Assembly (NCBI GenBank): GCA_045531755.1
Contig: JAZSEP010000051.1
Coordinates: 1-15,681 of the forward strand
DNA length: 15,681 nucleotides
Direction: 5' to 3'
Source: UBA11540 sp045531755
GTDB lineage: Bacteria; Bacillota; Clostridia; Oscillospirales; Ruminococcaceae
In this document: in pieces, positions 1 through 6,798 of the stretch
Layout: every line of letters starts with the position of its first letter
Position numbering within the stretch: position 1 is the stretch's first letter
Program-made: the position numbers and the translations under genes
Notes under the pieces: generated by a model
What the model was told of the DNA's origin: nothing
Databases searched by the model: none
The model's input: only the letters and a program-made list of their open reading frames with translations

Positions 1-107
1 GTAACGCCGATAGGTATAATCTCTTCGGGTTCAGCCGCTGCAACGTTAACTGCAAAAACAGAAACGAGCATTGCGATGCACAAAAGTGCTGCAAAAAGTT
101 TTTTCAT
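1..107 (-). CDS. Secreted protein, N-terminal fragment
   Basis: The gene runs off the left edge of the window, so only the first 35 codons are visible. They encode a classical signal peptide: MKK, a hydrophobic core (LFAALLCIAMLVSVFAV), then NVAAA followed by the acidic EPEE, so signal peptidase I would probably cut after AAA. There is no lipobox. GGAGG lies 7 bases before the ATG, and a good sigma-A promoter stands upstream, behind the typA terminator, so this is an independent transcript. The mature protein cannot be identified from what is present; secretion is the only supported statement. Confidence 0.8.
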   Translation of the reverse strand, partial: MKKLFAALLCIAMLVSVFAVNVAAAEPEEIIPIGV

Positions 108-146
108 AACATTTTCCTCCAATAATATTGGTAATATTGTAGTAAA

Positions 147-175
147 ATTATACAATAGAATAAAAAATAAGTCAA
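147..175 (-). promoter_or_regulatory. Sigma-A promoter of the secreted-protein gene
   Basis: Read on the minus strand: TTGACT (170-175), 17-bp spacer, TATAAT (147-152). It lies between the typA terminator and the start codon at 107, leaving a 5' leader of about 35 bases. Confidence 0.85.
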
Positions 176-196
176 CAGATTTAGTTAAAAATATTT

Positions 197-226
197 GACG
201 GACTGACAAAATTTTGTCAGTCCGTC
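197..226 (-). terminator. typA terminator
   Basis: A perfect 15-bp inverted repeat (GACGGACTGACAAAA and its complement) begins 6 bases after the typA stop. On the minus strand it is followed by AAATATTTTTAA, a usable U-rich tail. Confidence 0.85.
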
Positions 227-231
227 ATCCT

Positions 232-2055
232 TTATACCTTTAACTTCGCGTTTGCCTTTGCACGAAGGTCGTTGTTGAGGATGCGCTTTCTCATTCTGAG
301 GCTTGTGGGAGTAACCTCCAAAAGCTCGTCCTCACCCAAAAATTCAATGCACTGCTCAAGACTGAGCCTCTTCGGCGGTACGAGGCGAAGAGCGTCGTCG
401 CTTCCCGAAGCACGCATATTCGTGATGTGCTTTTTCTTGCAGACGTTTACGTTGAGGTCGTCGGATTTCGGTGAAACACCTACAACCATACCCTCGTAAA
501 CAGGAGTGCCGGGGGTAATGAACAGGTCGCCGCGCTCCTGCGCGTTGAAAAGACCGTAGGTTACGGCTTCACCCGTTTCAAAAGCAACGAGAGAACCGCA
601 GGCACGTCTTGAAATATCTCCCTTAAAGGGCTGATATCCGTCAAACAGGGTGTTGAGTATTCCTTCACCCTTGGTGTCGGTCAAAAATTCGTTTCTGTAA
701 CCGAAAAGACCTCTTGACGGAATGATGAATTCAAGGCGCATTCTGCTTCCCTGAGGATGCATCTCGGTCATCTCTGCCTTTCTCAGTCCCATCTTTTCCA
801 TAATGGAACCGACGCACTCCTCGGGAGCGTCGATAACGAGCTTTTCCATAGGCTCACAGAGAACGCCGTCAATCTCCTTGAACAGAACCTTAGGAGTGCT
901 GACCTGAAACTCGTATCCCTCGCGGCGCATGGTTTCAATAAGGATGGAAAGGTGCATCTCACCGCGTCCGCTTACCTTAAAGCTTTCGGTGGTTTCGGTG
1001 TCGGCAACGCGCAAGGAAACGTCCTTGAGAAGCTCCTTGTACAGTCTGTCGCGAAGATGTCTTGACGTTACAAACTTGCCCTCACGGCCTGCAAAGGGAC
1101 TGTCGTTAACCGAGAAGGTCATCTCAACCGTAGGCTCGGAAATCTTGACAAAAGGAAGAGGCTCCACACAGTCGGTCGCTGTGATAGTGTTTCCTATCGT
1201 GATATTTTCAATACCAGAGAAGCAAACTATATCACCGATAGTAGCGCTCTCGCAGGGAACACGCTTGAGTCCCTCAATTTGATAGAGGTTAACAAGCTTT
1301 GCCTTGTAGCTTGTTTCGGGCTTGTGATAGTCGCAGATGGCAACCTCCATATTGGGCTTTATCGAACCGCGTTCAACCCTTCCGATACCGATTCTGCCAA
1401 CATATTCGTTGTAGTCGATGGAGGAAACGAGAAGCTGTGTAGAGCCCTCCTCGTCGCCCTCGGGAGCGGGAATGTAATTGAGGATAGATTCAAACAAAGG
1501 CTTCATATCAACGCCTGCAATGTCAGGGGAATAGGAAGCGGTACCGTCACGGCCCGAGCAGAAGATAACGGGACTGTCAAGCTGTTCTTCGGTAGCATCA
1601 AGGTCAAGAAGAAGCTCCAGAACCTCGTCGCTGATTTCATAAACTCTCGCGTCCGGACGGTCGATTTTATTGACAACGATGATAATTCTGTGTCCGAGCT
1701 CCAACGCCTTTGAGAGAACGAATCTTGTCTGAGGCATAGGACCCTCGGCGGCATCAACCAAAAGAAGAACACCGTCAACCATCTTGAGTATACGCTCAAC
1801 CTCACCGCCGAAATCTGCGTGTCCGGGGGTGTCGATGATGTTAATTTTAACTCCGTTGTAGTATGCGGCAGTGTTTTTTGCAAGGATGGTGATACCTCTT
1901 TCTCTCTCGAGGTCACCGTTGTCCATAACTCTGTCCTCTACAACCTGATTTTCTCTGAAAGCACCGCCCTGCTTCAGCATCTGGTCAACCAAGGTAGTCT
2001 TTCCGTGGTCAACGTGGGCGATTATGGCTACGTTTCTAAGATTATCTCTTTTCAT
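232..2055 (-). CDS. typA: GTP-binding protein TypA/BipA
   Basis: TypA/BipA is a translational GTPase of the EF-G/LepA group that binds the 70S ribosome and supports subunit assembly and growth at low temperature or under stress. All G motifs are visible: AHVDHGKTT (G1, residues 13-21), ERGITI (G2), DTPGHADFGGEV (G3), NKIDRP (G4) and the SGRDG region (G5). The EF-G-like domains III and V and the BipA-specific C-terminal domain follow. The 607 residues match the usual family length. I start at the ATG at 2055, because AGGGAAG lies 8 bases or so upstream; a GTG three codons earlier would sit on top of the ribosome site. The gene stands alone, with its own terminator. Function is secure from the family. 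Confidence 0.97.
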   Translation of the reverse strand: MKRDNLRNVAIIAHVDHGKTTLVDQMLKQGGAFRENQVVEDRVMDNGDLERERGITILAKNTAAYYNGVKINIIDTPGHADFGGEVERILKMVDGVLLLVDAAEGPMPQTRFVLSKALELGHRIIIVVNKIDRPDARVYEISDEVLELLLDLDATEEQLDSPVIFCSGRDGTASYSPDIAGVDMKPLFESILNYIPAPEGDEEGSTQLLVSSIDYNEYVGRIGIGRVERGSIKPNMEVAICDYHKPETSYKAKLVNLYQIEGLKRVPCESATIGDIVCFSGIENITIGNTITATDCVEPLPFVKISEPTVEMTFSVNDSPFAGREGKFVTSRHLRDRLYKELLKDVSLRVADTETTESFKVSGRGEMHLSILIETMRREGYEFQVSTPKVLFKEIDGVLCEPMEKLVIDAPEECVGSIMEKMGLRKAEMTEMHPQGSRMRLEFIIPSRGLFGYRNEFLTDTKGEGILNTLFDGYQPFKGDISRRACGSLVAFETGEAVTYGLFNAQERGDLFITPGTPVYEGMVVGVSPKSDDLNVNVCKKKHITNMRASGSDDALRLVPPKRLSLEQCIEFLGEDELLEVTPTSLRMRKRILNNDLRAKANAKLKV

Positions 2056-2089
2056 AATCCGCACTTCCCTAATTTAATAAATCGAAGAT

Positions 2090-2095
2090 ATTATA
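2090..2095 (-). promoter_or_regulatory. Possible -10 box of typA
   Basis: A perfect TATAAT on the minus strand lies about 35 bases upstream of the typA start. At 17-18 bp distance the -35 region is poor (TGGAAT), so the promoter would depend on the -10 box or an activator. Confidence 0.45.
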
Positions 2096-2202
2096 CTACA
2101 AAAAAAGAGAATATTCCATACATTTTGATAAAAATTCCGTTTGGCATAAAAACCCACTTCCAAAAAACCGCCGATTAGGCAAAATGTTACAAATAATTTC
2201 GA

Positions 2203-2231
2203 TTGACATAAGGCTTTCGAGAGGGTAAAAT
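2203..2231 (+). promoter_or_regulatory. Sigma-A promoter of the DUF1292 gene
   Basis: TTGACA (2203-2208), exactly 17 bp, TAAAAT (2226-2231). It serves the DUF1292 gene and probably also the 6S-like RNA behind it, since no terminator separates the two. Confidence 0.85.
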
Positions 2232-2263
2232 ATAAACAGAAAAACAAAACGGAGGACAAAACA

Positions 2264-2581
2264 ATGACAGATAAGCTTGATAATATCAATGAAGAATTCG
2301 GCGCAGACCTCATCACCCTCGTCGACGATGACGGAAACGAGCATGAATTCGAATTTCTTGACAGCATTGAGCTCGAGGACGGCGGACGCTACGTTGCGCT
2401 TGTTCCCACGTTTTCTGACCCCGAGGCAGCTCTGCAGGACAGCGCTGAGCTTGTAATTTTGCAGGTCGTCGAGGAAAACGGCGAGGAGTTTCTTGAGCCT
2501 ATACAGGACGAGGAAACCTTCAACGAAGTATCTGAGATATTTGTTGAAAGACTTTCCGAGGACTACGAAATCGAAGAATAA
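2264..2581 (+). CDS. DUF1292 family protein
   Basis: A 105-residue, very acidic cytoplasmic protein with no membrane segment. The pattern of hydrophobic strands around DDDGNEHEFEFLDSIE and GGRYVALVP, followed by an acidic tail (EEIFVERLSEDYEIEE-like), is that of DUF1292 (YrzB-like). This is a small protein common in Firmicutes with no established function. GGAGG lies 8 bases before the ATG. In many Firmicutes such genes sit near alaS/yrrK/yqgF; here the neighbour is instead a probable 6S RNA gene, transcribed in the same direction. The family assignment is by recognition of the pattern, and no activity should be inferred. Confidence 0.85.
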   Translation: MTDKLDNINEEFGADLITLVDDDGNEHEFEFLDSIELEDGGRYVALVPTFSDPEAALQDSAELVILQVVEENGEEFLEPIQDEETFNEVSEIFVERLSEDYEIEE

Positions 2582-2780
2582 TATTCTTCCTGCCTGATGC
2601 GATACGCTCGGTATTTTTTATAATCCAACACTTATAAAAAAGGGAGTCCGGCTCTTGCAGCGGATTGCAGACCTCCCGTACCTCGTACGGACGAAGGGAG
2701 CGCGAAACTCAAGGAGGACACCCACCTGCTCAGAGGCGGGTTTTAAAGCTACTGACAACGGTCAAGGCGGGAATTGAAAA
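2582..2780 (+). ncRNA. ssrS: Probable 6S RNA
   Basis: This gene-free stretch folds like 6S RNA, the regulator that mimics an open promoter and sequesters housekeeping RNA polymerase. A 9-bp closing stem pairs 2587-2595 with 2765-2773 (one G-U). A second helix pairs 2608-2613 with 2750-2755. An apical hairpin (CCGTAC/GTACGG, 2675-2689) is enclosed by CTCCC/GGGAG. The segment GACACCCACCTG...AGGCGGGT (2717-2742) forms the short hairpin expected on the 3' side of the central bubble, a typical 6S signature. On the 5' side is an unusual A/T hairpin, TTTTTTATAA (2614-2623) with TTATAAAAAA (2632-2641). I see no good promoter directly upstream, so it may be processed from the DUF1292 transcript. The ends are approximate. 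Confidence 0.7.
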
Positions 2781-2815
2781 CGGAGAACCGATTTTTCGGT
2801 TCGCCGTTTTCAATT
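2772..2815. terminator. Bidirectional terminator, 6S-like RNA / bioY
   Basis: AATTGAAAACGG (2772-2783) pairs perfectly with CCGTTTTCAATT (2804-2815), and GAACCG with CGGTTC inside. The A and T runs in the arms give a U-rich end in both directions. It lies between two convergent genes. The first two bases also belong to the closing stem of the 6S-like RNA. Confidence 0.8.
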
Positions 2816-2817
2816 TA

Positions 2818-3339
2818 TCACAAAAATCTCTTCAACGATTTTTTCAACACGGGGACAAGAACGCAGCAGATAATAATCTTAATAGCATCTGTGAGCAAAA
2901 ACGCCACGAAGCACACCTCAAGAGCGTATAAAAAACCGACGTTGGCGCTTACCATAAACCAAAGCGTACCGCACAGGTTGCAAAGAACCGTTCCTGTAAC
3001 TAAAAACAAAGGCAGATGTCCCCTAAAGGAAAACCTTTCGCACCCAAACCCAATGATAAAAGCGCAGGGAATATATCCGAAAAGAAATCCTCCCGTGTGG
3101 TGAAACAGCACCTGAACACCGCCTGCAAAGCCTGCAAAAACAGGAACCCCCACGGCACCGATGAAAAGATATATCAAAACCGCGATAACGCTTTTTCTGC
3201 TGCCCAAAAGTGCCGCCGAAAGACTTATCACAAGCGAACCCAAGGTCAGAGGAATGATGCCGAGATATATGCTGATAGGGGAGATGATACAAATCATAGC
3301 CACAAAAAGAGCTACGGTAACAAGCGGTTTTGCCTTCAT
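2818..3339 (-). CDS. bioY: Biotin transporter BioY (ECF S component)
   Basis: This is the substrate-binding S component of an energy-coupling-factor biotin importer. The 173-residue protein is almost entirely hydrophobic, with about six membrane segments. It carries the BioY landmark GGVQVLFHHTGGFLFGY, comparable to the family pattern GG-x-GVLFGPTGGYL-x-GF, and IIPLTLGSLVISLSAALLG near the N-terminus. The length is normal for BioY. AAGGAAGGAGAG lies 5-7 bases before the ATG. No biotin synthesis genes or ECF A1/A2/T genes are nearby, so it presumably uses the shared energizing module encoded elsewhere. It ends at the bidirectional terminator and is transcribed away from rpe. Confidence 0.93.
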   Translation of the reverse strand: MKAKPLVTVALFVAMICIISPISIYLGIIPLTLGSLVISLSAALLGSRKSVIAVLIYLFIGAVGVPVFAGFAGGVQVLFHHTGGFLFGYIPCAFIIGFGCERFSFRGHLPLFLVTGTVLCNLCGTLWFMVSANVGFLYALEVCFVAFLLTDAIKIIICCVLVPVLKKSLKRFL

Positions 3340-3364
3340 AAAATCTCTCCTTCCTTATTATATA

Positions 3365-3393
3365 AACTTACCATTTTTCACAATACGTGTCAA
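3365..3393 (-). promoter_or_regulatory. Likely bioY promoter, extended -10
   Basis: On the minus strand: TTGACA (3388-3393), 17 bp, then TGG-TAAGTT (-10 at 3365-3370). The -10 box is weak but is preceded by the extended TG motif. A TATAAT at 3357-3362 is an alternative. No convincing BirA-type palindrome is visible. Confidence 0.55.
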
Positions 3394-3419
3394 TATTTGC
3401 AAAAAAATCGGCACCTGTG

Positions 3420-3448
3420 TTGACCTTTTGTAAAGTATGATGTACAAT
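3420..3448 (+). promoter_or_regulatory. Promoter of the rpe-rnf-like operon
   Basis: TTGACC (3420-3425), 17 bp, TACAAT (3443-3448), five of six matches in each box. It diverges from bioY. No other promoter is evident before the terminator at 10023, and all eight genes are closely packed, so this probably drives the whole 6.6-kb operon. Confidence 0.8.
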
Positions 3449-3485
3449 ATACTATGTATAAGTGTCAGCAAAGGGAGGAACAGCA

Positions 3486-4145
3486 ATGAAAAGAAATCAC
3501 GAAATCAAACTCTCTCCGTCGATATTAGCGGCAGATTTTTCAAAGCTCGGAGCAGAATTTGAAAGCATTAAAAATGCAGGCTGTGAGATGGCACACATCG
3601 ACGTTATGGACGGACTTTTTGTACCCAACATCAGTATTGGAATTCCCGTTGTCAAGAGCCTTCGCCCCGTGTCTGACATAATTTTTGACGTCCACCTTAT
3701 GATAGAAGACCCTGCAAAATACGTCGAGGCTTTTGCCGACGCAGGCGCAGATATCATAACCTTCCACTACGAGAGCAAGAGCGACGTCAGAGAAACGATA
3801 GAAAAGATAAAAGCAAAGGGCAAAAAGGTTGGTATAAGCATAAAACCCAAAACTCCCGCAAGCGTTCTTGACGAGTATCTTGATATCATAGATATGGTGC
3901 TTGTAATGACTGTAGAGCCCGGCTTCGGCGGACAGAGCTTTATGGCGGATATGATGCCGAAGGTAGAGTACTACCGCGAAAAGATTGACTCTCTCGGACT
4001 TCAGGTTGATATTCAGGTTGACGGCGGAATTGATGCGAAAACCGTAAAAACCGCAAAGGCTGCAGGCGCAAACGTGCTTGTTGCAGGAACCTATTTCTTT
4101 CGTGCCGAGGATAGAAAAGCGGCGGCTGCCGCGCTCAGAGATTAA
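3486..4145 (+). CDS. rpe: Ribulose-phosphate 3-epimerase
   Basis: Interconverts ribulose 5-phosphate and xylulose 5-phosphate in the pentose phosphate pathway. It is a TIM barrel of 219 residues with all family signatures: SPSILAADFSKL (10-21), HIDVMDG (37-43), VHLMI (69-73), VEPGFGGQSF (143-152) and VDGGI (178-182). The metal and catalytic residues are present as H37, D39, H70 and D179. I start at the ATG at 3486, which has AGGGAGGA 6-8 bases upstream; a GTG at 3462 lies in front of that site and is not needed. It is the first gene of the operon, and the next start is only 10 bases after its stop. Its link to the Rnf-like genes behind it may be no more than shared expression. Confidence 0.97.
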   Translation: MKRNHEIKLSPSILAADFSKLGAEFESIKNAGCEMAHIDVMDGLFVPNISIGIPVVKSLRPVSDIIFDVHLMIEDPAKYVEAFADAGADIITFHYESKSDVRETIEKIKAKGKKVGISIKPKTPASVLDEYLDIIDMVLVMTVEPGFGGQSFMADMMPKVEYYREKIDSLGLQVDIQVDGGIDAKTVKTAKAAGANVLVAGTYFFRAEDRKAAAAALRD

Positions 4146-4155
4146 GAGGTAAAAG

Positions 4156-5187
4156 ATGAACTTTTTCGACCGAGGTGTCTACCTCGACCAGCATAAAGAA
4201 CCTGCCATCTCCAAAAAGCTTCGTATGGCAGAGGGGATAAGCTTTCAGCCGTTTGATGCAGAAAAGCTTCTCTCCGTAAAGGATGAGTACATATATAAAA
4301 TAATCGAGATTTCCAAAATCCGCGATGAACATACGGGCGAGCTTTTGCTCGACGTTGTCAACCGCGGCCTGAGAAACGGCGCAAAAAGACTTGTCATAAA
4401 CGCCGTGGACGACGACCCATACACCTCTTCTTCGTCGGTAGCGCTCATTCGCCTTAAAGAATATGCGATGCTCGGTGCGAAGCTTGTTGCAAAGACGCTG
4501 GGAATTTCAAAAATTTCCTGTGCCGTAAATGCAAACGTTGACCGCGACGGCTCTCTTTTTAAGCTCCCCGATACAATCTGCGGCGAAAACGTCAAAAAGA
4601 TAGACGGCAGATACCCGATTGCGACACGCCTGCAGGAGCACTACAGGGATAGGATTGTCGCTGTGGGAAGCTGCGCACTGATAAACCTTGCGAAAACGAT
4701 AGTTGACGGCGAGATTTCCAAAATTTGCTTTGTAACCGTTGCAGGAGACTGCGTTGAAGAGCCTGCAAACGTCGTTGTGAACGTTGGTACACAGCTCAAA
4801 AACATCTTTGAAATCTGTCCCCTCAATAAAGAACCCCAAAAGCTCATCCTTGGAGCAATGATGACGGGCAGACCCGTTGAAACCGCCGAGGTTGGAGTGG
4901 ATATGGCGACAAAAACCATCGTCGCACTCAGTAAATACAAGGTAAAAACGGGACTCAACTGCATAGGCTGCGGAAGATGCGTGATGGTCTGTCCCCAAAA
5001 GCTTTCACCTTACTATATGTATAAGAGCAGTAAAAGAGGAATAGAGGCTCCCACACTCCTAAAACTTGCGGAAAAATGCACCCTTTGCGGATGCTGCTCC
5101 TACGTTTGTCCGGGAACCTGTAACCCCACCCACTATATAAGACTTTTGAAGAATAAGAGCCAGAGTCGTAAATCTAAGGAGGACTAA
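4156..5187 (+). CDS. RnfC-like iron-sulfur protein, truncated and lacking NADH/FMN motifs
   Basis: The C-terminal two thirds resemble RnfC: a Complex I 51-kDa-like/SLBB region (residues about 75-240, including VNVGT and ILGAMMTG, compare IMGGPMMG) and two ferredoxin-type sites, C269-x2-C272-x2-C275-x3-C279-P and C308-x2-C311-x2-C314-x3-C318-P. At 343 residues it is about 100 shorter than usual because the N-terminal domain with GG(V/I)HPP is missing, replaced by FDRGVYLDQHKEP. The GLGGAGFPT loop is absent. The flavin-site AECEPY reads AVDDDPY (83-89), and KYPxGGxKQL reads RYPIATRLQ (152-160). It should therefore not oxidize NADH like true RnfC but could carry two [4Fe-4S] clusters. AGAGG precedes the ATG, 10 bases after rpe, and rnfD starts 4 bases after the stop. 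The relation to RnfC is clear; the activity is unknown. Confidence 0.85.
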   Translation: MNFFDRGVYLDQHKEPAISKKLRMAEGISFQPFDAEKLLSVKDEYIYKIIEISKIRDEHTGELLLDVVNRGLRNGAKRLVINAVDDDPYTSSSSVALIRLKEYAMLGAKLVAKTLGISKISCAVNANVDRDGSLFKLPDTICGENVKKIDGRYPIATRLQEHYRDRIVAVGSCALINLAKTIVDGEISKICFVTVAGDCVEEPANVVVNVGTQLKNIFEICPLNKEPQKLILGAMMTGRPVETAEVGVDMATKTIVALSKYKVKTGLNCIGCGRCVMVCPQKLSPYYMYKSSKRGIEAPTLLKLAEKCTLCGCCSYVCPGTCNPTHYIRLLKNKSQSRKSKED

Positions 5188-5191
5188 CGCG

Positions 5192-6148
5192 ATGCCCGCT
5201 ACAGAGCATAATTATAAAGCCAGCCGCGCCCCCTTTTTGCGCTCTGACGATACAACCAAGAGCATAATGACGGATATGCTCGTTGCACTCTGCTTTCCCG
5301 TCGCGTTTGCTTGCTATCTCTATGGCGTGCAGGTAATCTGGAGGGTGCTGTTTGCAGGCTTTTGTTGCTATTTTGCCGACCTTGCGGCAACTCTGCTGAG
5401 TCGGAAAAAATCTATTTCCGCAGGTATGTCTTCGTTTGTTACCGGAGCCATACTGGCACTTTTGCTTCCTGCAAACGTCGATTTCAAAATACTTTTGGCA
5501 GGCTGTGCCTTCGCAATAATAGTCGCGAAGGAAACCTTCGGCGGAATAGGTAACAATATCTTCAATCCTGCCGCGGCAGGCCTTGCTTTTGTCACAGTCG
5601 TATATTCCGACCAGATTTTCTGGTATCCGCAGCCCTTCGCGGCGGAGGAAGCCCTCACCCGAAGTCTCTCCTACGTCTTGAAATTCGGCGGAATACCATC
5701 CGCTTCCGCGACCGATATGTTCATAGGAAACGTCTGCGGACCGATGGGCGCTACCAATACGATAATAATAGCGTGTTGCTTCGTCTTTTTGGCACTGAGA
5801 AGAACTGTCAGCGCGCGGATTTCCATCACCTATGTCATAACCGTGAGCGTTATAGCGCTGATTTTCCCGCGCGTGAGCTGTACACCGCTCGAGTCCATTG
5901 CATACGAGCTTGGCTCGGGATATATTGTGTTTGCAGCGGTGTTTATGCTTACCGACCCCGTAACCGCACCAAAGCACAGCTTTTCAAAGCATCTCTATGC
6001 CATAACGGCAGGAGTGCTCACTATGATATTCAGACATCTCGGAGGCTACGAACAGGGTGTTTGCTTTGCAATACTGTTGGTGAATGCGCTGTCCCACTCC
6101 TTTGATAGACTCACCCTCTACCTCAAAGCAAGGAGGTTGACGGCATGA
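5192..6148 (+). CDS. RnfD/NqrB-like membrane protein without canonical flavin site
   Basis: A membrane protein of 318 residues with about eight to ten helices and clear RnfD/NqrB signatures: AKETFGGIGNNIFNPAAAG (112-130), MFIGNVCGPMGAT (176-188, family LFLGxxxGxIGET), MLTDPVTAP, and GGYEQGVCFAILLVN near the end. In true RnfD an FMN is attached to Thr in a [ST]-x-A-T-P-L motif shortly before the LFLG region. Here that stretch (about 145-175) is shortened and holds no such motif. The nearest look-alike, SASATDMF (170-177), runs directly into the LFLG-equivalent helix and has Ala where Ser/Thr is expected. AAGGAGGA lies 8 bases before the ATG. The stop overlaps the next start (ATGA), giving translational coupling. 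No rnfG follows, unlike the usual C-D-G-E-A-B order. Confidence 0.88.
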   Translation: MPATEHNYKASRAPFLRSDDTTKSIMTDMLVALCFPVAFACYLYGVQVIWRVLFAGFCCYFADLAATLLSRKKSISAGMSSFVTGAILALLLPANVDFKILLAGCAFAIIVAKETFGGIGNNIFNPAAAGLAFVTVVYSDQIFWYPQPFAAEEALTRSLSYVLKFGGIPSASATDMFIGNVCGPMGATNTIIIACCFVFLALRRTVSARISITYVITVSVIALIFPRVSCTPLESIAYELGSGYIVFAAVFMLTDPVTAPKHSFSKHLYAITAGVLTMIFRHLGGYEQGVCFAILLVNALSHSFDRLTLYLKARRLTA

Positions 6149-6783
6149 GAAAGGTAAATATACTTAAAAATATCGTTAATTTTCTGTGGATAAAAAATCC
6201 GCTTCTGATATACGGACTTTCGGTTGTCACAGCGGTTATGACCACAACCTCACTAAACTCGGCGCTCAGCGTCTGCATAGCACTTGCAATAATGATAGTG
6301 CCAACCACGGTGACAGCGCTCGTTATGGGTAACAAGCTTCCTGCGGAAATCCGCTTTGCAATATACACCCTGGTATCTGCCGCGGCGTATATTCCGGCAG
6401 TAATGGCGGTCAGAGAGCTGTTTCCGCAGTCGATAGCAACGCTCACTATCTATCTTCCGCTACTTGCTGTAAACGAGCTCGTGGTGCTTCGTGCAGACCG
6501 ATATGCAACAAAACGCTCGGTCAGCCTTGCGCTGTCAGATACCTTGGGCTGTATACTGAGCTTCACACTAACAATGCTTTGTATAGCCTTTGTGCGTGAG
6601 CTTTTCGGAAGCGGAAGCCTGTTTGGCTATAAGCTTATGAAACCGACGAATCCGGAGTTTCTTCTCACCTTTATGGGATTTATCATTTCGGGCTTCACGG
6701 CGGCGGTTTTCAGACACGCGCAGGCGATGATAGTTGTCGCAATACGCAAGCGTCGCTATAAAAAATCAAGAACAACCAACTAA
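6145..6783 (+). CDS. RnfE/NqrD-like membrane protein lacking [2Fe-2S] cysteines
   Basis: The 212-residue, six-helix protein aligns with RnfE (RsxE) through WIKNPLLIYGLS, LPAEIRFAIY (family TPAEIRIPIY), YLPLLAVNELVVLRADRYA (family FIPLIVTNCIVVGRAEAFA), FVRELFGSGSLFG (family LREIIGNGTLF) and the C-terminal helix. In RnfE/NqrD one Cys in GLCP and one in TNC help hold a [2Fe-2S] cluster inside the membrane. Here these positions are S26 (GLSV) and E111 (VNEL). Other cysteines occur, but not at those sites. AGGAGG lies 8 bases upstream of the ATG, inside the end of rnfD. It remains a full-length, intact frame, so the losses are substitutions rather than decay. Confidence 0.88.
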   Translation: MRKVNILKNIVNFLWIKNPLLIYGLSVVTAVMTTTSLNSALSVCIALAIMIVPTTVTALVMGNKLPAEIRFAIYTLVSAAAYIPAVMAVRELFPQSIATLTIYLPLLAVNELVVLRADRYATKRSVSLALSDTLGCILSFTLTMLCIAFVRELFGSGSLFGYKLMKPTNPEFLLTFMGFIISGFTAAVFRHAQAMIVVAIRKRRYKKSRTTN

Positions 6784-6798
6784 CGCGGAGGTCAGACC

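Noticed and set aside
2056..2064. GTG start for typA three codons upstream
   Set aside because: It overlaps the likely ribosome site AGGGAAG; the ATG at 2055 has proper spacing and gives the usual family length.
2541..2572. Dedicated promoter of the 6S-like RNA inside the end of the DUF1292 gene
   Set aside because: TTGTTG/TTGAAA are present, but no acceptable -10 box lies 16-18 bp downstream.
3357..3425. BirA operator or biotin regulatory palindrome before bioY
   Set aside because: No pair of matching TTGTTAAC-like half sites could be found.
3462..3485. GTG start for rpe at 3462
   Set aside because: It precedes the strong AGGGAGGA site that correctly spaces the ATG at 3486.
5699..5716. 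SASATD in the RnfD-like protein as a flavin attachment site
   Set aside because: Ala stands at the required Ser/Thr position, the PL part is missing and it abuts the next conserved helix; kept only as a caveat.
5174..5977. Long antisense frame opposite the RnfD-like gene (267 codons, minus)
   Set aside because: It has the codon-shadow composition of the plus-strand gene, no recognizable domain and lies fully inside a clear membrane protein gene.
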